Assembly (NCBI RefSeq): GCF_003058465.1
Contig: NZ_CP028901.1
Span: 3,658,001 to 3,722,000, forward strand
Direction of reading: 5' to 3'
DNA length: 64,000 nt
Source of the DNA: Orrella marina
GTDB lineage: Bacteria > Pseudomonadota > Gammaproteobacteria > Burkholderiales > Burkholderiaceae_B
Position numbers and translations under genes: made by a program. The stretch's first letter is position 1, and each line of letters starts with the position of its first letter. Under the pieces are notes generated by a model, which was given only the letters and a program-made list of their open reading frames with translations, did not search any database and was not told the origin of the DNA. Below are positions 43,338 through 54,512 of the stretch, piece after piece.

Positions 43338-44477
43338 CTAGTGCGCCATGACAAACCTGTTTCTGCCGCCATTTTTAGCATCATAAAGCGCTGCGTCTGC
43401 TTTGGCGATGAGATCCTCTGTTGCACCAGACTCTGCCGCAATGGCGCTCACACCGCCGACGCTCACCGTAACGTGACTGGCCGCATCTGATTTCTCGTGT
43501 GGCAGGTCCAGTGCAGCCACCGCCTGGACAACACGCTCTGCCATTAGCGCGACGCCTCTCTGGTCTGTATCGGGCAGTATGACGGCCAACTCTTCCCCAC
43601 CATAACGAGCAAGCAGATCGGTCTTGCGTGACAGCGTTTGTCTGATCGCGTTGGCGACTGCGCGCAGACAGTCATCACCTGCCTGGTGGCCGTAGGTATC
43701 GTTGTAACGCTTGAAATAGTCGACATCAATCATCAGCAGCCCAATGGTCTCGCCCCTGCGGCTGGATTGTGCGCAGGCCAGTTCCAGTTGCTCATCAAAA
43801 TAAGCGCGATTGGCGATTTGAAGCAGTCCATCGGTTCTGGAAAAGGCTTCAAGTTGCCGGTTTGCCTGAATCAGGTCGGCATTGGCCTGGGCGAGCTCTT
43901 CCGTACGCAGTCTGACTCGATCTTCAAGTTGCGTGTTGGCCTCGGCGAGCTTGGTGTTTTGTACCGTGAGCACCTTGTAAAGCTGATTGATCATTTTCAG
44001 CAAAGCCTGAGTGCTGTTATCCTGGGCGGACCCTTCAAGTTCCCAGGCATGCGCAGGATCCATCCCCTCTCGAACACGACGAATCTGCCTGGCCAGTGAC
44101 TGGTCCACGCCCAGGATATGCATGCCGAGCCAGGAAGTCAGGAATCCGACGAAGACTTCAGGGTTGTTGGCAATGATCTCCCTTTGCGTCCAGAGGGCCT
44201 TGACCTGTTCTACAAACTGGTCGTGCAAGGCTTTGTGTATGTCGATATGGCGCGGATCGACTCCCGCCCCTTCCATCAACGCCTCTTCATCTGTAAAGTG
44301 ATAGTGCGTGTAGTCAACGACACTTTCGAACGCTTTCTCTATGATCTCCTCCCGGTTGGTGTCCGTGGAGAAGAGGGACTCGTTGAGTTCGTTGAACAAA
44401 TCAACAAGCTGGTGATGCTGGGAGTCAACGCTTTCGATGCCAGTCAGGAAATTTTTGTCCCAGGCGAATGTTTCCAT
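43338..44477 (-). CDS. Bacteriohemerythrin-diguanylate cyclase
   Basis: 379 residues. N-terminal hemerythrin domain with the di-iron ligands in SQHHQLVDLFNEL, YTHYHFTDEEALM, HKALHDQF and LGMHILGVDQSL; a coiled-coil linker (about 165-215); C-terminal GGDEF domain with TDGLLQIANRAYFDE and active site ARYGGEELAV. An RxxD sequence (RKTD) lies five residues before GGEEL, the normal product-inhibition site. It probably makes cyclic di-GMP in response to O2 or redox state. AAGGAG precedes the ATG at 44477. Confidence 0.93.
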   Translation of the reverse strand: METFAWDKNFLTGIESVDSQHHQLVDLFNELNESLFSTDTNREEIIEKAFESVVDYTHYHFTDEEALMEGAGVDPRHIDIHKALHDQFVEQVKALWTQREIIANNPEVFVGFLTSWLGMHILGVDQSLARQIRRVREGMDPAHAWELEGSAQDNSTQALLKMINQLYKVLTVQNTKLAEANTQLEDRVRLRTEELAQANADLIQANRQLEAFSRTDGLLQIANRAYFDEQLELACAQSSRRGETIGLLMIDVDYFKRYNDTYGHQAGDDCLRAVANAIRQTLSRKTDLLARYGGEELAVILPDTDQRGVALMAERVVQAVAALDLPHEKSDAASHVTVSVGGVSAIAAESGATEDLIAKADAALYDAKNGGRNRFVMAH

Positions 44478-45049
44478 CAATCAAACTCCTTGTCGACTGT
44501 GAGTGGACGCTTGCCCAGCCACGGTAGCATTAGCCAGCGCAAATCCGTGCAAGACCGGACTGAAGGTTGCAACAGCTGCGTTGATGCGCAGAGTTCAACT
44601 TTTACGGCGGTTATCCGCCTCTCGGCTTGTTTTGGTTGTTGGTTTTTGTTGTCCGGAGCTTTTGTCATTCAGGTCCTGCTGTGTTTGCCCGGGACAGTAG
44701 CGACGAGTGTATCAGCATGACATGTGAGGAAGGGGGCGTGCGGCTAACTCTGCACTGTGTGCGCATACCCTCGCTGGCGCGACTTCAGGCAAGCGGACCT
44801 GGCGGGGCTCGATGTGGGCGCTCTCGTGAGGCGGGCCAGAGAAGTCAGACGGTTAGCGTCGCACAGAGGCGGTTATTTTCTGCAGGTGCGGCTAAAGGGG
44901 CGGTGATCGTGTCAGGATTGGGGTGTGAGCCAATGTCAGCAATTTAGCCTCCCGTGCGTTGATCTGCTTAGTCCCGCGGGATTATTGACCAGCTGTCCGG
45001 CTGTGGGCTACGCTTTGATTTGACTGATTCTTTGTCCCGGAGGGATGTT
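44478..45049. other. Intergenic region, 572 bp
   Basis: Divergent promoter region. Open frames on both strands lack ribosome-binding sites, conserved motifs or plausible composition. No tRNA, repeat or strong hairpin seen. The part around 44790-44900 is GC-rich. Confidence 0.5.
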
Positions 45050-45559
45050 GTGTTCGCAAAACTTGGAATAACAGCTGGTTTGTTCTGTGCAAGCCTGGGC
45101 CTGTCTGGTGTGGCTGTCGCGCAGACATTTGAAGGAACCATTGATGGCAAGCCGCAGACCTGGCATATTTTGACAAAGGGGAATGAGTCAACGGTCAGCA
45201 TCTCGGAACAAGGACCGGGCATCCAGATGGTGGTGATTCAAGGCCATGCCGAACCCAGTTACGCGATTAAAGGCACATTGACCATCAACGTGGCGCTCAT
45301 GAATGGTCAGCCACTGGCATCTCCAGACGTCATGTATTTCCCGGGAGACAAGATGTTGCCCAGCTATACGTCCGATGCCGATGCGCCGGGCGAATTCAGC
45401 ATTGCACTCAAGGATGAGACCTCGCAGAAGGTGCAGGTGCAAGGACAGTACAAGGGCAGGCTGTATCTGGCTGAAAAAATTGGCCAGGATCTGAACAAAG
45501 ACAAGTCTATCGATGTCAGCGTCAGTTTTGATCTGCCCGCCCTCAAAATGAAGCAGTAA
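45050..45559 (+). CDS. Exported protein of unknown function
   Basis: 169 residues. GTG start with GGAGGG 5 nt upstream; signal peptide MFAKLGITAGLFCASLGLSG ending VAVAQ. The mature part is beta-rich (TFEGTIDGKPQTWHIL, STVSISEQGPGIQMVVIQGHAEPSY, GEFSIALKDETSQKVQVQGQYKGRL), like a small secreted beta-sandwich. No family recognised. An in-frame TTG at 45020 is less likely, since it would put ten polar residues before the signal peptide. It stands alone. Confidence 0.7.
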   Translation: MFAKLGITAGLFCASLGLSGVAVAQTFEGTIDGKPQTWHILTKGNESTVSISEQGPGIQMVVIQGHAEPSYAIKGTLTINVALMNGQPLASPDVMYFPGDKMLPSYTSDADAPGEFSIALKDETSQKVQVQGQYKGRLYLAEKIGQDLNKDKSIDVSVSFDLPALKMKQ

Positions 45560-46075
45560 CGTCGATTGAAACATAAGGGCGATCGGGGCTCGAAGGCAGT
45601 TGCTCACTCAGTAGCAAGTTGTTTGCCTCGATCCCTGGCGCCTCAAGCGAGGGCATTAAAGCTGGGTGGCTCGACTGATCGCTTCTAGTGTTTGTGCCAG
45701 GTTCGTATGAAGTCTTTTGCCAGTCGCATTGATGCATCTCGTCATCCGCGTTAACATTCGGGTTCTCCCGGATATTCGCAGACCCATGTAATTTCCTCAC
45801 CCACACGTAATGCTGCCCGATCCGGTGCCGGATGGGTTGTTTTACCGTCACCCAACATACATCTGCCATGTGCTGCCTGGTTACCCAGACAGGGCAGGCT
45901 TTCACGCTGCTTCTTCAAGCCCTTGTTTCACAGTATTTGCGTTGTAGGCGAGGTCCCACTCTGCAGTGGTTTACCAGCTTCGTGCCCGATCAATGTGTGA
46001 TTGTGACGAGCTGACACATTCAGTTTGAATGCGGACCGAAGATGCAGTGCTCATCGCTACTATTCAAAACGGTTC
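45560..46075. other. Intergenic region, 516 bp, ahead of the SulP gene
   Basis: No credible coding sequence. It contains a small GC-rich hairpin followed by TTGTTTT at about 45816-45843. The rest shows no repeat or RNA gene. Confidence 0.5.
45816..45843 (+). terminator. Weak candidate Rho-independent terminator
   Basis: ATCC and GGAT pair around GGTGCC with two further C-G pairs outside, followed by TTGTTTT. It lies 257 bp after the nearest gene on this strand, so either that transcript has a long tail or a short unannotated RNA ends here. Confidence 0.3.
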
Positions 46076-47551
46076 ATGGACTCTATCAAACAAGACTGGT
46101 TTTCCAATGTGCGCAACGACCTGCTGGCTGGTCTGGTTGTGGCGCTCGCGCTCATTCCTGAAGCCATTGCATTTTCGATCATTGCTGGCGTGGATCCCAA
46201 GATTGGCCTTTATGCGTCTTTCTGTATCGCTGTGGTTATTGCCTTTGCGGGTGGACGACCTGGCATGATTTCGGCCGCCACAGCCGCGATGGCAGTTGTC
46301 ATGGTCACGCTGGTCAAAGAGCATGGCCTGCAGTACCTCCTCGCTGCCACGGTGCTTACCGGGGTATTGCAGATCATTGCCGGATGGGTGCGGCTCGGGG
46401 TGCTGATGCGGTTTGTTTCCAAGTCTGTGGTGACGGGCTTTGTCAATGCGCTGGCAATACTCATCTTCATGGCCCAGTTGCCTGAACTGACCAACGTGAC
46501 ATGGCATGTCTACGCCATGACAGCGGCCGGGCTGGGGATCATCTATGGTTTGCCCTATCTGACCAAGGCGGTTCCCTCACCACTCATTGCGATTGTTGTG
46601 CTGACGATCTTCTCGATGCTGGTCGGTCTCGATATCAGAACGGTTGGCGACATGGGAGAGTTGCCGGACAGTCTGCCTGTTTTTCTGATTCCTGATGTGC
46701 CATTCAATTTTGAGACCTTGCAAATCATTCTGCCTTACTCGCTGACTCTGATGATGGTTGGATTGCTGGAGTCCATGATGACAGCGACGATCGTCGACGA
46801 TCTGACTGACACCAAGAGCAACAAGAATCGTGAATGTGTCGGGCAGGGCGTGGCCAATATTGCCAGTGGATTCATTGGAGGCATGGCGGGTTGCGCCATG
46901 ATTGGTCAGTCCGTCATCAATATCAAGTCCGGTGGGCGTGGTCGACTGTCAACGCTGAGCGCCGGGATCTTTTTGCTAATTATGGTTGTGTTTCTGGGCG
47001 ACTGGGTCAGCCAGATTCCGATGGCTGCGCTGGTGGCGGTCATGATCATGGTTTCGATCGGGACGTTTAGCTGGGGGTCGCTGCGCAGCCTGAAGGATCA
47101 CCCCAAGAGCTCGAGTGTGGTCATGGTCGCGACCGTCCTTGTCACGGTTCTCACGCATGACCTGGCGATGGGCGTGCTGACTGGGGTACTGCTTTCGGGC
47201 GTATTCTTTGCTGCTAAAGTCGGGACGATTCTGACGGTCGAATCTGTCAGTGAGGACGAAGGCCGTACGCGAAATTATGTGGTGTTGGGGCAGGTGTTTT
47301 TCGCGAGTGCCGACCAGTTTGTCGATGCCTTTGATTACAAAGAAGTGATTGAGAGGGTCAGGATTGACGTCAGTCGTTCGCATTTCTGGGATATCACGGC
47401 AGTGACAGCCCTTGACAAGGTTGTGCTCAAGTTTCGTCGGGAAGGGACGGAAGTCGAGGTGCTTGGGCTGAACGAAGCCAGTGCGACGATGGTCGACAAG
47501 TTTGCCGTGCATGACAAGTCGGACGGGCGCGACATGCTCGTGGGCCATTGA
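46076..47551 (+). CDS. SulP/SLC26 family anion transporter with STAS domain
   Basis: 491 residues. Membrane part of about twelve to fourteen segments: [81 protein letters not shown]-terminal STAS domain ([19 protein letters not shown] to [18 protein letters not shown]). It takes up sulfate, bicarbonate or similar anions. I start at ATG 46076 (MDSIKQDW). It is followed after 10 nt by a universal stress protein gene. Confidence 0.92.
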   Translation: MDSIKQDWFSNVRNDLLAGLVVALALIPEAIAFSIIAGVDPKIGLYASFCIAVVIAFAGGRPGMISAATAAMAVVMVTLVKEHGLQYLLAATVLTGVLQIIAGWVRLGVLMRFVSKSVVTGFVNALAILIFMAQLPELTNVTWHVYAMTAAGLGIIYGLPYLTKAVPSPLIAIVVLTIFSMLVGLDIRTVGDMGELPDSLPVFLIPDVPFNFETLQIILPYSLTLMMVGLLESMMTATIVDDLTDTKSNKNRECVGQGVANIASGFIGGMAGCAMIGQSVINIKSGGRGRLSTLSAGIFLLIMVVFLGDWVSQIPMAALVAVMIMVSIGTFSWGSLRSLKDHPKSSSVVMVATVLVTVLTHDLAMGVLTGVLLSGVFFAAKVGTILTVESVSEDEGRTRNYVVLGQVFFASADQFVDAFDYKEVIERVRIDVSRSHFWDITAVTALDKVVLKFRREGTEVEVLGLNEASATMVDKFAVHDKSDGRDMLVGH

Positions 47552-47561
47552 GGAGATGACG

Positions 47562-48437
47562 ATGAGAACAGACAACAAGATTCTTGCCTGCGTTGATCAA
47601 TCGCCTTATGCAAACGTGGTTACAGATTACGCCGCCTGGGCTGCCAGAAAGCTCGATGCGCCACTTGAGTTGCTGCACGTGATCGATCGAGACTCTGAGG
47701 TGACCGAGAGCGAGGACCATAGCGGTGCCCTCGGTCTGGATACCCAGGAACAGCTCCTGACAGAATTGACGCAGAAGGACCAGATTCGCCGCAAGGTCGT
47801 GCGCGATCAAGGACGAATCTTCCTGAACGTCCTGCGAGAACGGGCACTTGCCACAGGACTGTCCGAGGTGGATGTGCGTCAGAGGATGGGGACGTTGCTG
47901 GAAGCTGTTCAGGTCCAGAAGGATAGCGTCCGTCTCTACGTGCTCGGTCGCCGGGGAGCGTCAGGCGATCGCACGCAACGTGATATTGGCCGACATGTAG
48001 AAAGTCTGGTGCGAGTACTCAAGCAACCTATCCTGACAGTGTCGAACGAGTTTGTCGAACCAAGGCGGGTACTGATTGCGTTCGATGGTACGCAGATGAC
48101 TCGCAGAGGCGTGGCGATGATTGCCTCAAGTCAGATTTTCAGGGGACTGCCAATACATGTTCTGATGGCGGGCCAGAAAGCGGCAGGCACGACCAGTGCG
48201 GCAGACAGGCAGATGGAGTGGGCCAGGCAGCGACTGGCGCAGGCGGGATTTGATGTCCACACTCATCGGGCTCAGGGCGATCCTGAAATCGAGATTGCCA
48301 AGGCGATACAAGACCTGGAGATCGACATGCTTGCCATGGGCGCATACAGTCATTCGCCCTGGCGTAGTCTCGTTTTTGGCAGTCGCACTACGGATCTTCT
48401 TCGATCAGCAACGATCGCCACTTTACTGCTTCGATAA
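47562..48437 (+). CDS. Tandem universal stress protein (two UspA domains)
   Basis: 291 residues with two UspA folds. The first is [36 protein letters not shown]; the second starts [21 protein letters not shown] and ends [37 protein letters not shown], with the G-x2-G-x9-G-S-like nucleotide-binding end partly kept. SulP-Usp pairs recur in many bacteria, suggesting Usp tunes the transporter. GAGGAG lies 6 nt before the ATG at 47562. Confidence 0.9.
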   Translation: MRTDNKILACVDQSPYANVVTDYAAWAARKLDAPLELLHVIDRDSEVTESEDHSGALGLDTQEQLLTELTQKDQIRRKVVRDQGRIFLNVLRERALATGLSEVDVRQRMGTLLEAVQVQKDSVRLYVLGRRGASGDRTQRDIGRHVESLVRVLKQPILTVSNEFVEPRRVLIAFDGTQMTRRGVAMIASSQIFRGLPIHVLMAGQKAAGTTSAADRQMEWARQRLAQAGFDVHTHRAQGDPEIEIAKAIQDLEIDMLAMGAYSHSPWRSLVFGSRTTDLLRSATIATLLLR

Positions 48438-48464
48438 GAAATGGGTTAGGGGCGACTGCAGAAC

Positions 48465-49907
48465 TCATTTCCTTCTGTTTTGCAGGATCTCTCCAGCAGA
48501 AGCAGGCAGTCGCATGAAGAAAAGAGCGCCTAGTGCGCAAATCAGGCCGATCACGATGAAGCCGAGCGTGATGTCGGACGTGGCAGGGATCTCATGGGCA
48601 TTGAGACTCATGCTGGTGTTGATGACCAGTGCTGCCACAGCCACACCCACGCTGATGCCAAGTTGCTGAGCCATGGCACTGAACCCGCTCGCAACACTGA
48701 GCTTGCTTTGGGGGATGTCGGCAAAGCCAAGCGTGTTGATGGCAGTGAATTGCAGTGAGCGGAAGAAGCCACTTACGAGCAAAATCCCGATCATCAGCCA
48801 GACCGGTGTTGTTGACGTGAACGTCGCGCACAAAGCCATCGTCGCGCCTGTGATCACGCTATTGACCATCAGAACTCGACGGTAACCCCATTGTTTGAGA
48901 ATCGGCGGCGCGCAGAATTTCATGGCCATTGCGCCCAGCGCGCTGGCAAACGTGATCAGTCCAGCCGACATGGCTGACATGCCAAATCCCGTTTGAAGCA
49001 GCAGTGCCAGCAGAAAGGGCGTTGCACCGATTGTGAATCGGCACAGGTTGCCACCGAGTACGGATTCTTTGAAGGTCGGAATGTTTAATAGCGTCAGATC
49101 GATGATGGGGTTCGCGTGCCGTTGAGCATGGCCTTTGTACAGATAGCCGCAGGCGATTCCAGTCAGGATCATCAGACCGATCCAGACGGGCGGCAGCGCG
49201 CGACTGGCCATCAATTCGAACGCAGCAACCAGTGTTGCCATGCACGTGGCGCTAAGCAAAAATCCGAGCAGATCAAGTGGTTTGTCTGTGGTTTCGTTTG
49301 CCTGGGCGGCGATGTAGCGAAGGCTCATGAAAATGCCGAGAATTCCGATTGGCAAATTCATCAGAAAGATCCAGTGCCAGGAGGCATAGGTCACCAGAAA
49401 ACCACCAACCGGCGGTCCCAGAACAGGCCCCATGAGCGCGGGCAGCGAGAGAAACGCCATGGCGCGTAACAACTCATGTTTAGCCACTGTTCGCAGCATG
49501 ATCAATCGTCCGACTGGAACCATCATGGCGCCGCCGATACCCTGAACAATTCGCCATCCGACCAGATCTGCAACGGTCGAGGCCGATGCACACCCGGCTG
49601 AGCTGACCGTAAAGATTACGATGGACGTGACAAACACCCGTCTGGCCCCGAACCGGTCCGCCGCCCATCCACAGATCGGGACGAACACGGCTGCTGCCAT
49701 CAGATACGCAGTGATGGCAGTATTGAGCCGCACCGCAGGGACTGCAAACTCGGTCGCCATCGCTGGCAGTGCAATGGCGATGACCGTTGCATCGAGCATC
49801 TGCATGAAGAGTGCGCAGCCGACAATAAAGGGCACCATGAGCCCTGTCATACGGGTTCGTACCGATCTTCGCAGCCCGTTCAGGCGGGTCTTTCCAGAAA
49901 AAGGCAT
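48465..49907 (-). CDS. MFS exporter, DHA2 (EmrB/QacA) family
   Basis: 480 residues with fourteen hydrophobic segments. MFMQMLDATVIAIALPAMA-type motif D1 (ALFMQMLDATVIAIALPAMA), motif A GWAADRFGARRVF, and motif C PVLGPPVGGFLV mark the DHA2 drug:H+ antiporter group. It exports drugs or toxic compounds; no adaptor gene adjoins. Start at 49907 (MPFSGKTRLN); the open frame continues a further 192 codons upstream over divergent genes but shows no conservation there. No clear ribosome-binding site. Confidence 0.88.
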   Translation of the reverse strand: MPFSGKTRLNGLRRSVRTRMTGLMVPFIVGCALFMQMLDATVIAIALPAMATEFAVPAVRLNTAITAYLMAAAVFVPICGWAADRFGARRVFVTSIVIFTVSSAGCASASTVADLVGWRIVQGIGGAMMVPVGRLIMLRTVAKHELLRAMAFLSLPALMGPVLGPPVGGFLVTYASWHWIFLMNLPIGILGIFMSLRYIAAQANETTDKPLDLLGFLLSATCMATLVAAFELMASRALPPVWIGLMILTGIACGYLYKGHAQRHANPIIDLTLLNIPTFKESVLGGNLCRFTIGATPFLLALLLQTGFGMSAMSAGLITFASALGAMAMKFCAPPILKQWGYRRVLMVNSVITGATMALCATFTSTTPVWLMIGILLVSGFFRSLQFTAINTLGFADIPQSKLSVASGFSAMAQQLGISVGVAVAALVINTSMSLNAHEIPATSDITLGFIVIGLICALGALFFMRLPASAGEILQNRRK

Positions 49908-49970
49908 GAAATGCGTAATGCTCGAGTAAAATATTGAAATTACTAAAAGTCTAAACTGATTGACAACACT

Positions 49971-50159
49971 ATGGCTGAGCATTACGAATCCGATATCACC
50001 CTCTTCATCAAAAGCTACAAAAAGTCTCATCCTGACGTTGAGCAACGCCAGCGTGAAGGGCGATCCCGTCTGTGGGACAAGCCGCTGGATCCGGAGCTGC
50101 AGGAAGGGTTCAAACAGGCGCGCGTCCTTCAGAAGCCTTACGTGTACCAGAACGATTGA
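49971..50159 (+). CDS. DUF3460 family protein
   Basis: 62 residues: HYESDITLFIKSYKKSHPDVEQRQREGRSRLWDKPLDPE is the DUF3460 pattern (acidic start, FL..LK..HP..E..Q..GR..LWDK). The family is known from betaproteobacteria, typically next to scpA, and has no assigned function. Its stop is followed directly by the scpA start. Confidence 0.9.
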   Translation: MAEHYESDITLFIKSYKKSHPDVEQRQREGRSRLWDKPLDPELQEGFKQARVLQKPYVYQND

Positions 50160-51973
<1,814 letters not shown>

Positions 51974-51991
51974 GTTTTGCTTTGTCAATAC

Positions 51992-52028
51992 TACCCTAGG
52001 GTAATCCCTTGCTAACAAATTTGTTAGC
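51992..52028. promoter_or_regulatory. Two perfect palindromes upstream of the LuxR-type regulator gene
   Basis: TACCCTAGGGTA (51992-52003) and GCTAACAAATTTGTTAGC (52011-52028) are each fully self-complementary, 12 and 18 bp, with 7 bp between, 55 to 92 bp before the start of the solo LuxR-type gene. Perfect symmetry of this length marks operator sites for dimeric regulators. Autoregulation by the adjacent HTH protein is the simplest idea, but a TetR- or GntR-type protein is equally possible for the second site. Confidence 0.6.
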
Positions 52029-52082
52029 TATCCGTGGTATTCCGAGTTTGAGAGACTGTCGCTTCTGTTCATTGGAGGCGGT

Positions 52083-52361
52083 ATGCAAAAGCTCTATGGT
52101 CAGGCCGGTGTGGGCTGGTCCGCACTGACAGCGCGGGAGCGGGAGGTTATCTACCCGGTTGCGCAGGGAAAGCCTAACAAACTGATTGCAATGGAACTCG
52201 GAATATCAACTCGCACAGTTGAGGCCCATCGCGCCCGAATCTTTCACAAGATGGGCGTTAAAAATGCGGTGGAGCTTGCCCGAGCCGTCTATGCCCCAAC
52301 TCGTCGAAGCTCACCATTCGAAGGGGATATGTCAGCAAAATCCCCTGTCCCGGATTCTTAG
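52083..52361 (+). CDS. Stand-alone LuxR/FixJ-type HTH protein
   Basis: 92 residues, consisting almost only of a GerE-type HTH (about 12-70): LTAREREVIYPVAQGKPNKLIAMELGISTRTVEAHRARIFHKMGVKNAVELARAVY. There is no receiver or autoinducer domain, so activity must be set by abundance or a partner. TTGGAGGCGGT lies just before the ATG. The last 20 residues look disordered. The stop overlaps by 4 nt the stop of the convergent lipoprotein gene. Confidence 0.85.
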   Translation: MQKLYGQAGVGWSALTAREREVIYPVAQGKPNKLIAMELGISTRTVEAHRARIFHKMGVKNAVELARAVYAPTRRSSPFEGDMSAKSPVPDS

Positions 52362-53137
52362 TTGTTGCAGTTTGGGGAAGGTTTGCCGTCAAGCTCGGCG
52401 ATCGGGTCAAGGTCTGGTTGCCTGGTGAGCATGTAGGTCAGGTTGGGCGTGTCACCATCAATCGTGCGAACCCGCAGACTGTTTCTGTTAAGAAACGCCA
52501 TTTCAGCGCGAGCATTACCGTTGATATCGAGCAGTGTCAGGGTGGGAGGGGTAGTTGGCAAAATTCTCCAGCAACCCTGATCTGCAAGGGGTTTGCCACT
52601 TTCTGCATTGTTCTCGAGATAGGCGGCACGTGCGCGCCATCGGCCGTTTGGTGCAAGCGTAAGTGTGACTTTCTGGTTGGTACAGCGCATGTCCTGGTGG
52701 AAACACGGCAATGTTCCGAAGTAGGTTTGAGGCTGCGGAATCCACTTTGTGAGATCAAACGTCTCGATATCTGCTTCGGTTACTGCCCGTCTGCCTTGCG
52801 ATGTCAGACGCGCGCCTTCACCCGGTTGCCCAATCGTCGTGTCCTGTGCGGCAACACGTTCCTGCGGTGAGTCAGCTGCATCGGGCGGCACACCTGTGCC
52901 GTCGGGTGAAGCGGGGCGAGAAAACTTGAACTGAAGCTGGCTCGGTGCCTGGATGACTTGCCGGGTACCACCGGACTCCGCCTGTCGGATCGCATCGGTT
53001 GTTGTGCTCGCACGCGGTAAGTCGTAATAACCAGGGCTTTTCATCTGTTCGCATCCAGCAAGCAAAAAGACGCCGGACATCACGAACAGACAGCGCGACA
53101 AGCGCGAAACAGGGAGCGTGCGGATCATGGTTCTCAT
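52358..53137 (-). CDS. Lipoprotein with NlpE-like C-terminal domain
   Basis: 259 residues. Signal peptide with lipobox LLAGC (Cys29), then a long polar, probably disordered linker to about residue 125, then a beta-rich domain YFGTLPCFHQDMRCTNQKVTLTLAPNGRWRARAAY ... GCWRILPTTPPTLTLLDINGNARAEMAFLNRNSLRV. The pattern resembles the NlpE N-terminal barrel (G-x-LPC, T-L-L.., GxW). Presumably outer-membrane anchored. It is not part of a clear operon. Confidence 0.75.
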   Translation of the reverse strand: MRTMIRTLPVSRLSRCLFVMSGVFLLAGCEQMKSPGYYDLPRASTTTDAIRQAESGGTRQVIQAPSQLQFKFSRPASPDGTGVPPDAADSPQERVAAQDTTIGQPGEGARLTSQGRRAVTEADIETFDLTKWIPQPQTYFGTLPCFHQDMRCTNQKVTLTLAPNGRWRARAAYLENNAESGKPLADQGCWRILPTTPPTLTLLDINGNARAEMAFLNRNSLRVRTIDGDTPNLTYMLTRQPDLDPIAELDGKPSPNCNN

Positions 53138-53214
53138 CGATAAACCGTTATTTAAACAGCGAGCTGTACCAGCTCAGGTATTTCCATTCTACGCATTTTC
53201 AGGAGGTTTGGTGA

Positions 53215-53886
53215 ATGTATCCGCTGTGGATTGTCCTAATCGCAATACCCGTAGGTATCCTGGCTTTTCTTGCCGCAACAGCCTCAGTCAGACGGGTTGA
53301 GTGGCTGCTTGATCAGGAGCGTGCGCATGGCGTTGCAGAATCAGCAGAGGTCGGCAGGATCGAGTTGCCAGGGCAGGTCCTGATAGCGCTTGTCAGTGTA
53401 TCCGTGTACGTGCTTCTCGCGCGACTGGGGGCCGGATTTGAAGCCCTGGCGTGCATTACTGCCTCCACATTGCTCTGGATCATGGCGTTCGTCGACGGGC
53501 GCACTGCAATCCTGCCAGATTCCATGACCGGGTCTTTTCTGTGGCTGGCACTCCTTTGGCAGATCCACCAGAATCCGGAGCATATACCTTCCATGGAAAC
53601 CTGCCTGGCATCGCTCGGGGCGTTTCTGGTGCCAGTCATGGTGAACGCTGTTTATCGCAGATGTCGGCGTATCGATGCCGTCGGTCTGGGGGACGCCAAG
53701 CTGCTTGCTGGTCTGGTCATGTGGTTTGGACCTTCTGCGCTGGGCTGGATCCTTGTCAAGTCGCTCAGGTGGTGCCTTCTTTATACTGTCGGTCGTAGCA
53801 TGGTCGAAGAAAGAATGCCCGTTGCCTTGCCAATGGGGCCTTTTTTTGCTGTGAGCGCAAATATCTGGATGCTGACGTATGTTTAG
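53215..53886 (+). CDS. Prepilin peptidase-like protein (A24), lacking the N-terminal methylase domain
   Basis: 223 residues, six to seven hydrophobic segments. The two aspartates of the A24 protease are in MAFVDGRTAILPD and GLGDAKLLAGLVMWFG. The N-terminal cysteine-rich domain that gives PilD its methyltransferase activity is missing: the start is ordinary (AGGAGG before the ATG), so this is a short form, not a truncation at the DNA level. It cleaves leader peptides of pilin-like proteins. Followed by coaE, as in many betaproteobacteria with PilD. Confidence 0.85.
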   Translation: MYPLWIVLIAIPVGILAFLAATASVRRVEWLLDQERAHGVAESAEVGRIELPGQVLIALVSVSVYVLLARLGAGFEALACITASTLLWIMAFVDGRTAILPDSMTGSFLWLALLWQIHQNPEHIPSMETCLASLGAFLVPVMVNAVYRRCRRIDAVGLGDAKLLAGLVMWFGPSALGWILVKSLRWCLLYTVGRSMVEERMPVALPMGPFFAVSANIWMLTYV

Positions 53887-54484
53887 ACTGGGTTTGACAG
53901 GTGGTATTGGTTCCGGCAAAAGCCTTGTCGCGGACATGTTGCAGGAGCTCGGCGCCGCTGTGATTGACACGGACAGGGTTGCTCACGAGTTAACGGCTCC
54001 GGGCGGACAAGCAATCGCTTTGATACGGGAAGCCTTTGGTGCGGACGTAATACGTGCTGACGGAGCAATGGATCGAGACCGGATGCGTGCGCTCGTGTTT
54101 GAGGATCCACCAGCAAGGAAGACGCTTGAAGCCATCATCCATCCCTTGATCCGCAAGAGAGTGGGAGAACTGGCGAACGAGGCGACTGGCTGCTACACCG
54201 TTTTCGTCGTTCCTCTCCTGATCGAGTCCGGGCGCTGGCGTCATCAGGTTGACCGGGTGTGTGTGGTGGATTGCGACCGACAGACCCAGATTGATCGGGT
54301 TGTTTCACGCAATGGACTGGCGCTGCAGCAGATCGAGAAGATCCTTGCTGCTCAGGCGACCCGACAGGAACGTCTGGATCATGCTGATGACGTGATTACT
54401 AATGATGGACAGACAACGCGGGAGTCAGTTCGCGAGCAGGTATTGGTCTTGCACCAGCGGTGGTGTAACCTAGCAGCATGTTAA
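53879..54484 (+). CDS. coaE: Dephospho-CoA kinase CoaE
   Basis: 201 residues. P-loop GGIGSGKS at 8-15, LID/substrate motifs VIDTDRVAHEL, MRALVFEDPPARKTLEAIIHPLIR and VFVVPLLIESGRW, and VVDCDRQTQIDRVVSRNGL. It performs the last step of coenzyme A synthesis. Starts 8 nt before the end of the prepilin peptidase gene. Confidence 0.95.
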   Translation: MFRLGLTGGIGSGKSLVADMLQELGAAVIDTDRVAHELTAPGGQAIALIREAFGADVIRADGAMDRDRMRALVFEDPPARKTLEAIIHPLIRKRVGELANEATGCYTVFVVPLLIESGRWRHQVDRVCVVDCDRQTQIDRVVSRNGLALQQIEKILAAQATRQERLDHADDVITNDGQTTRESVREQVLVLHQRWCNLAAC

Positions 54485-54512
54485 TGAAACTTTCTGCAGC
54501 CAGCGAATCGTG

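Noticed and set aside
44627..44947. 106-codon open frame in the 44.5-45.0 kb gap
   Set aside because: No ribosome-binding site, Arg/Ser/Gly-rich composition typical of chance frames, no domain.
45543..45905. 120-codon minus-strand frame before the SulP gene
   Set aside because: No family, overlaps the end of the exported protein gene, unlikely composition.
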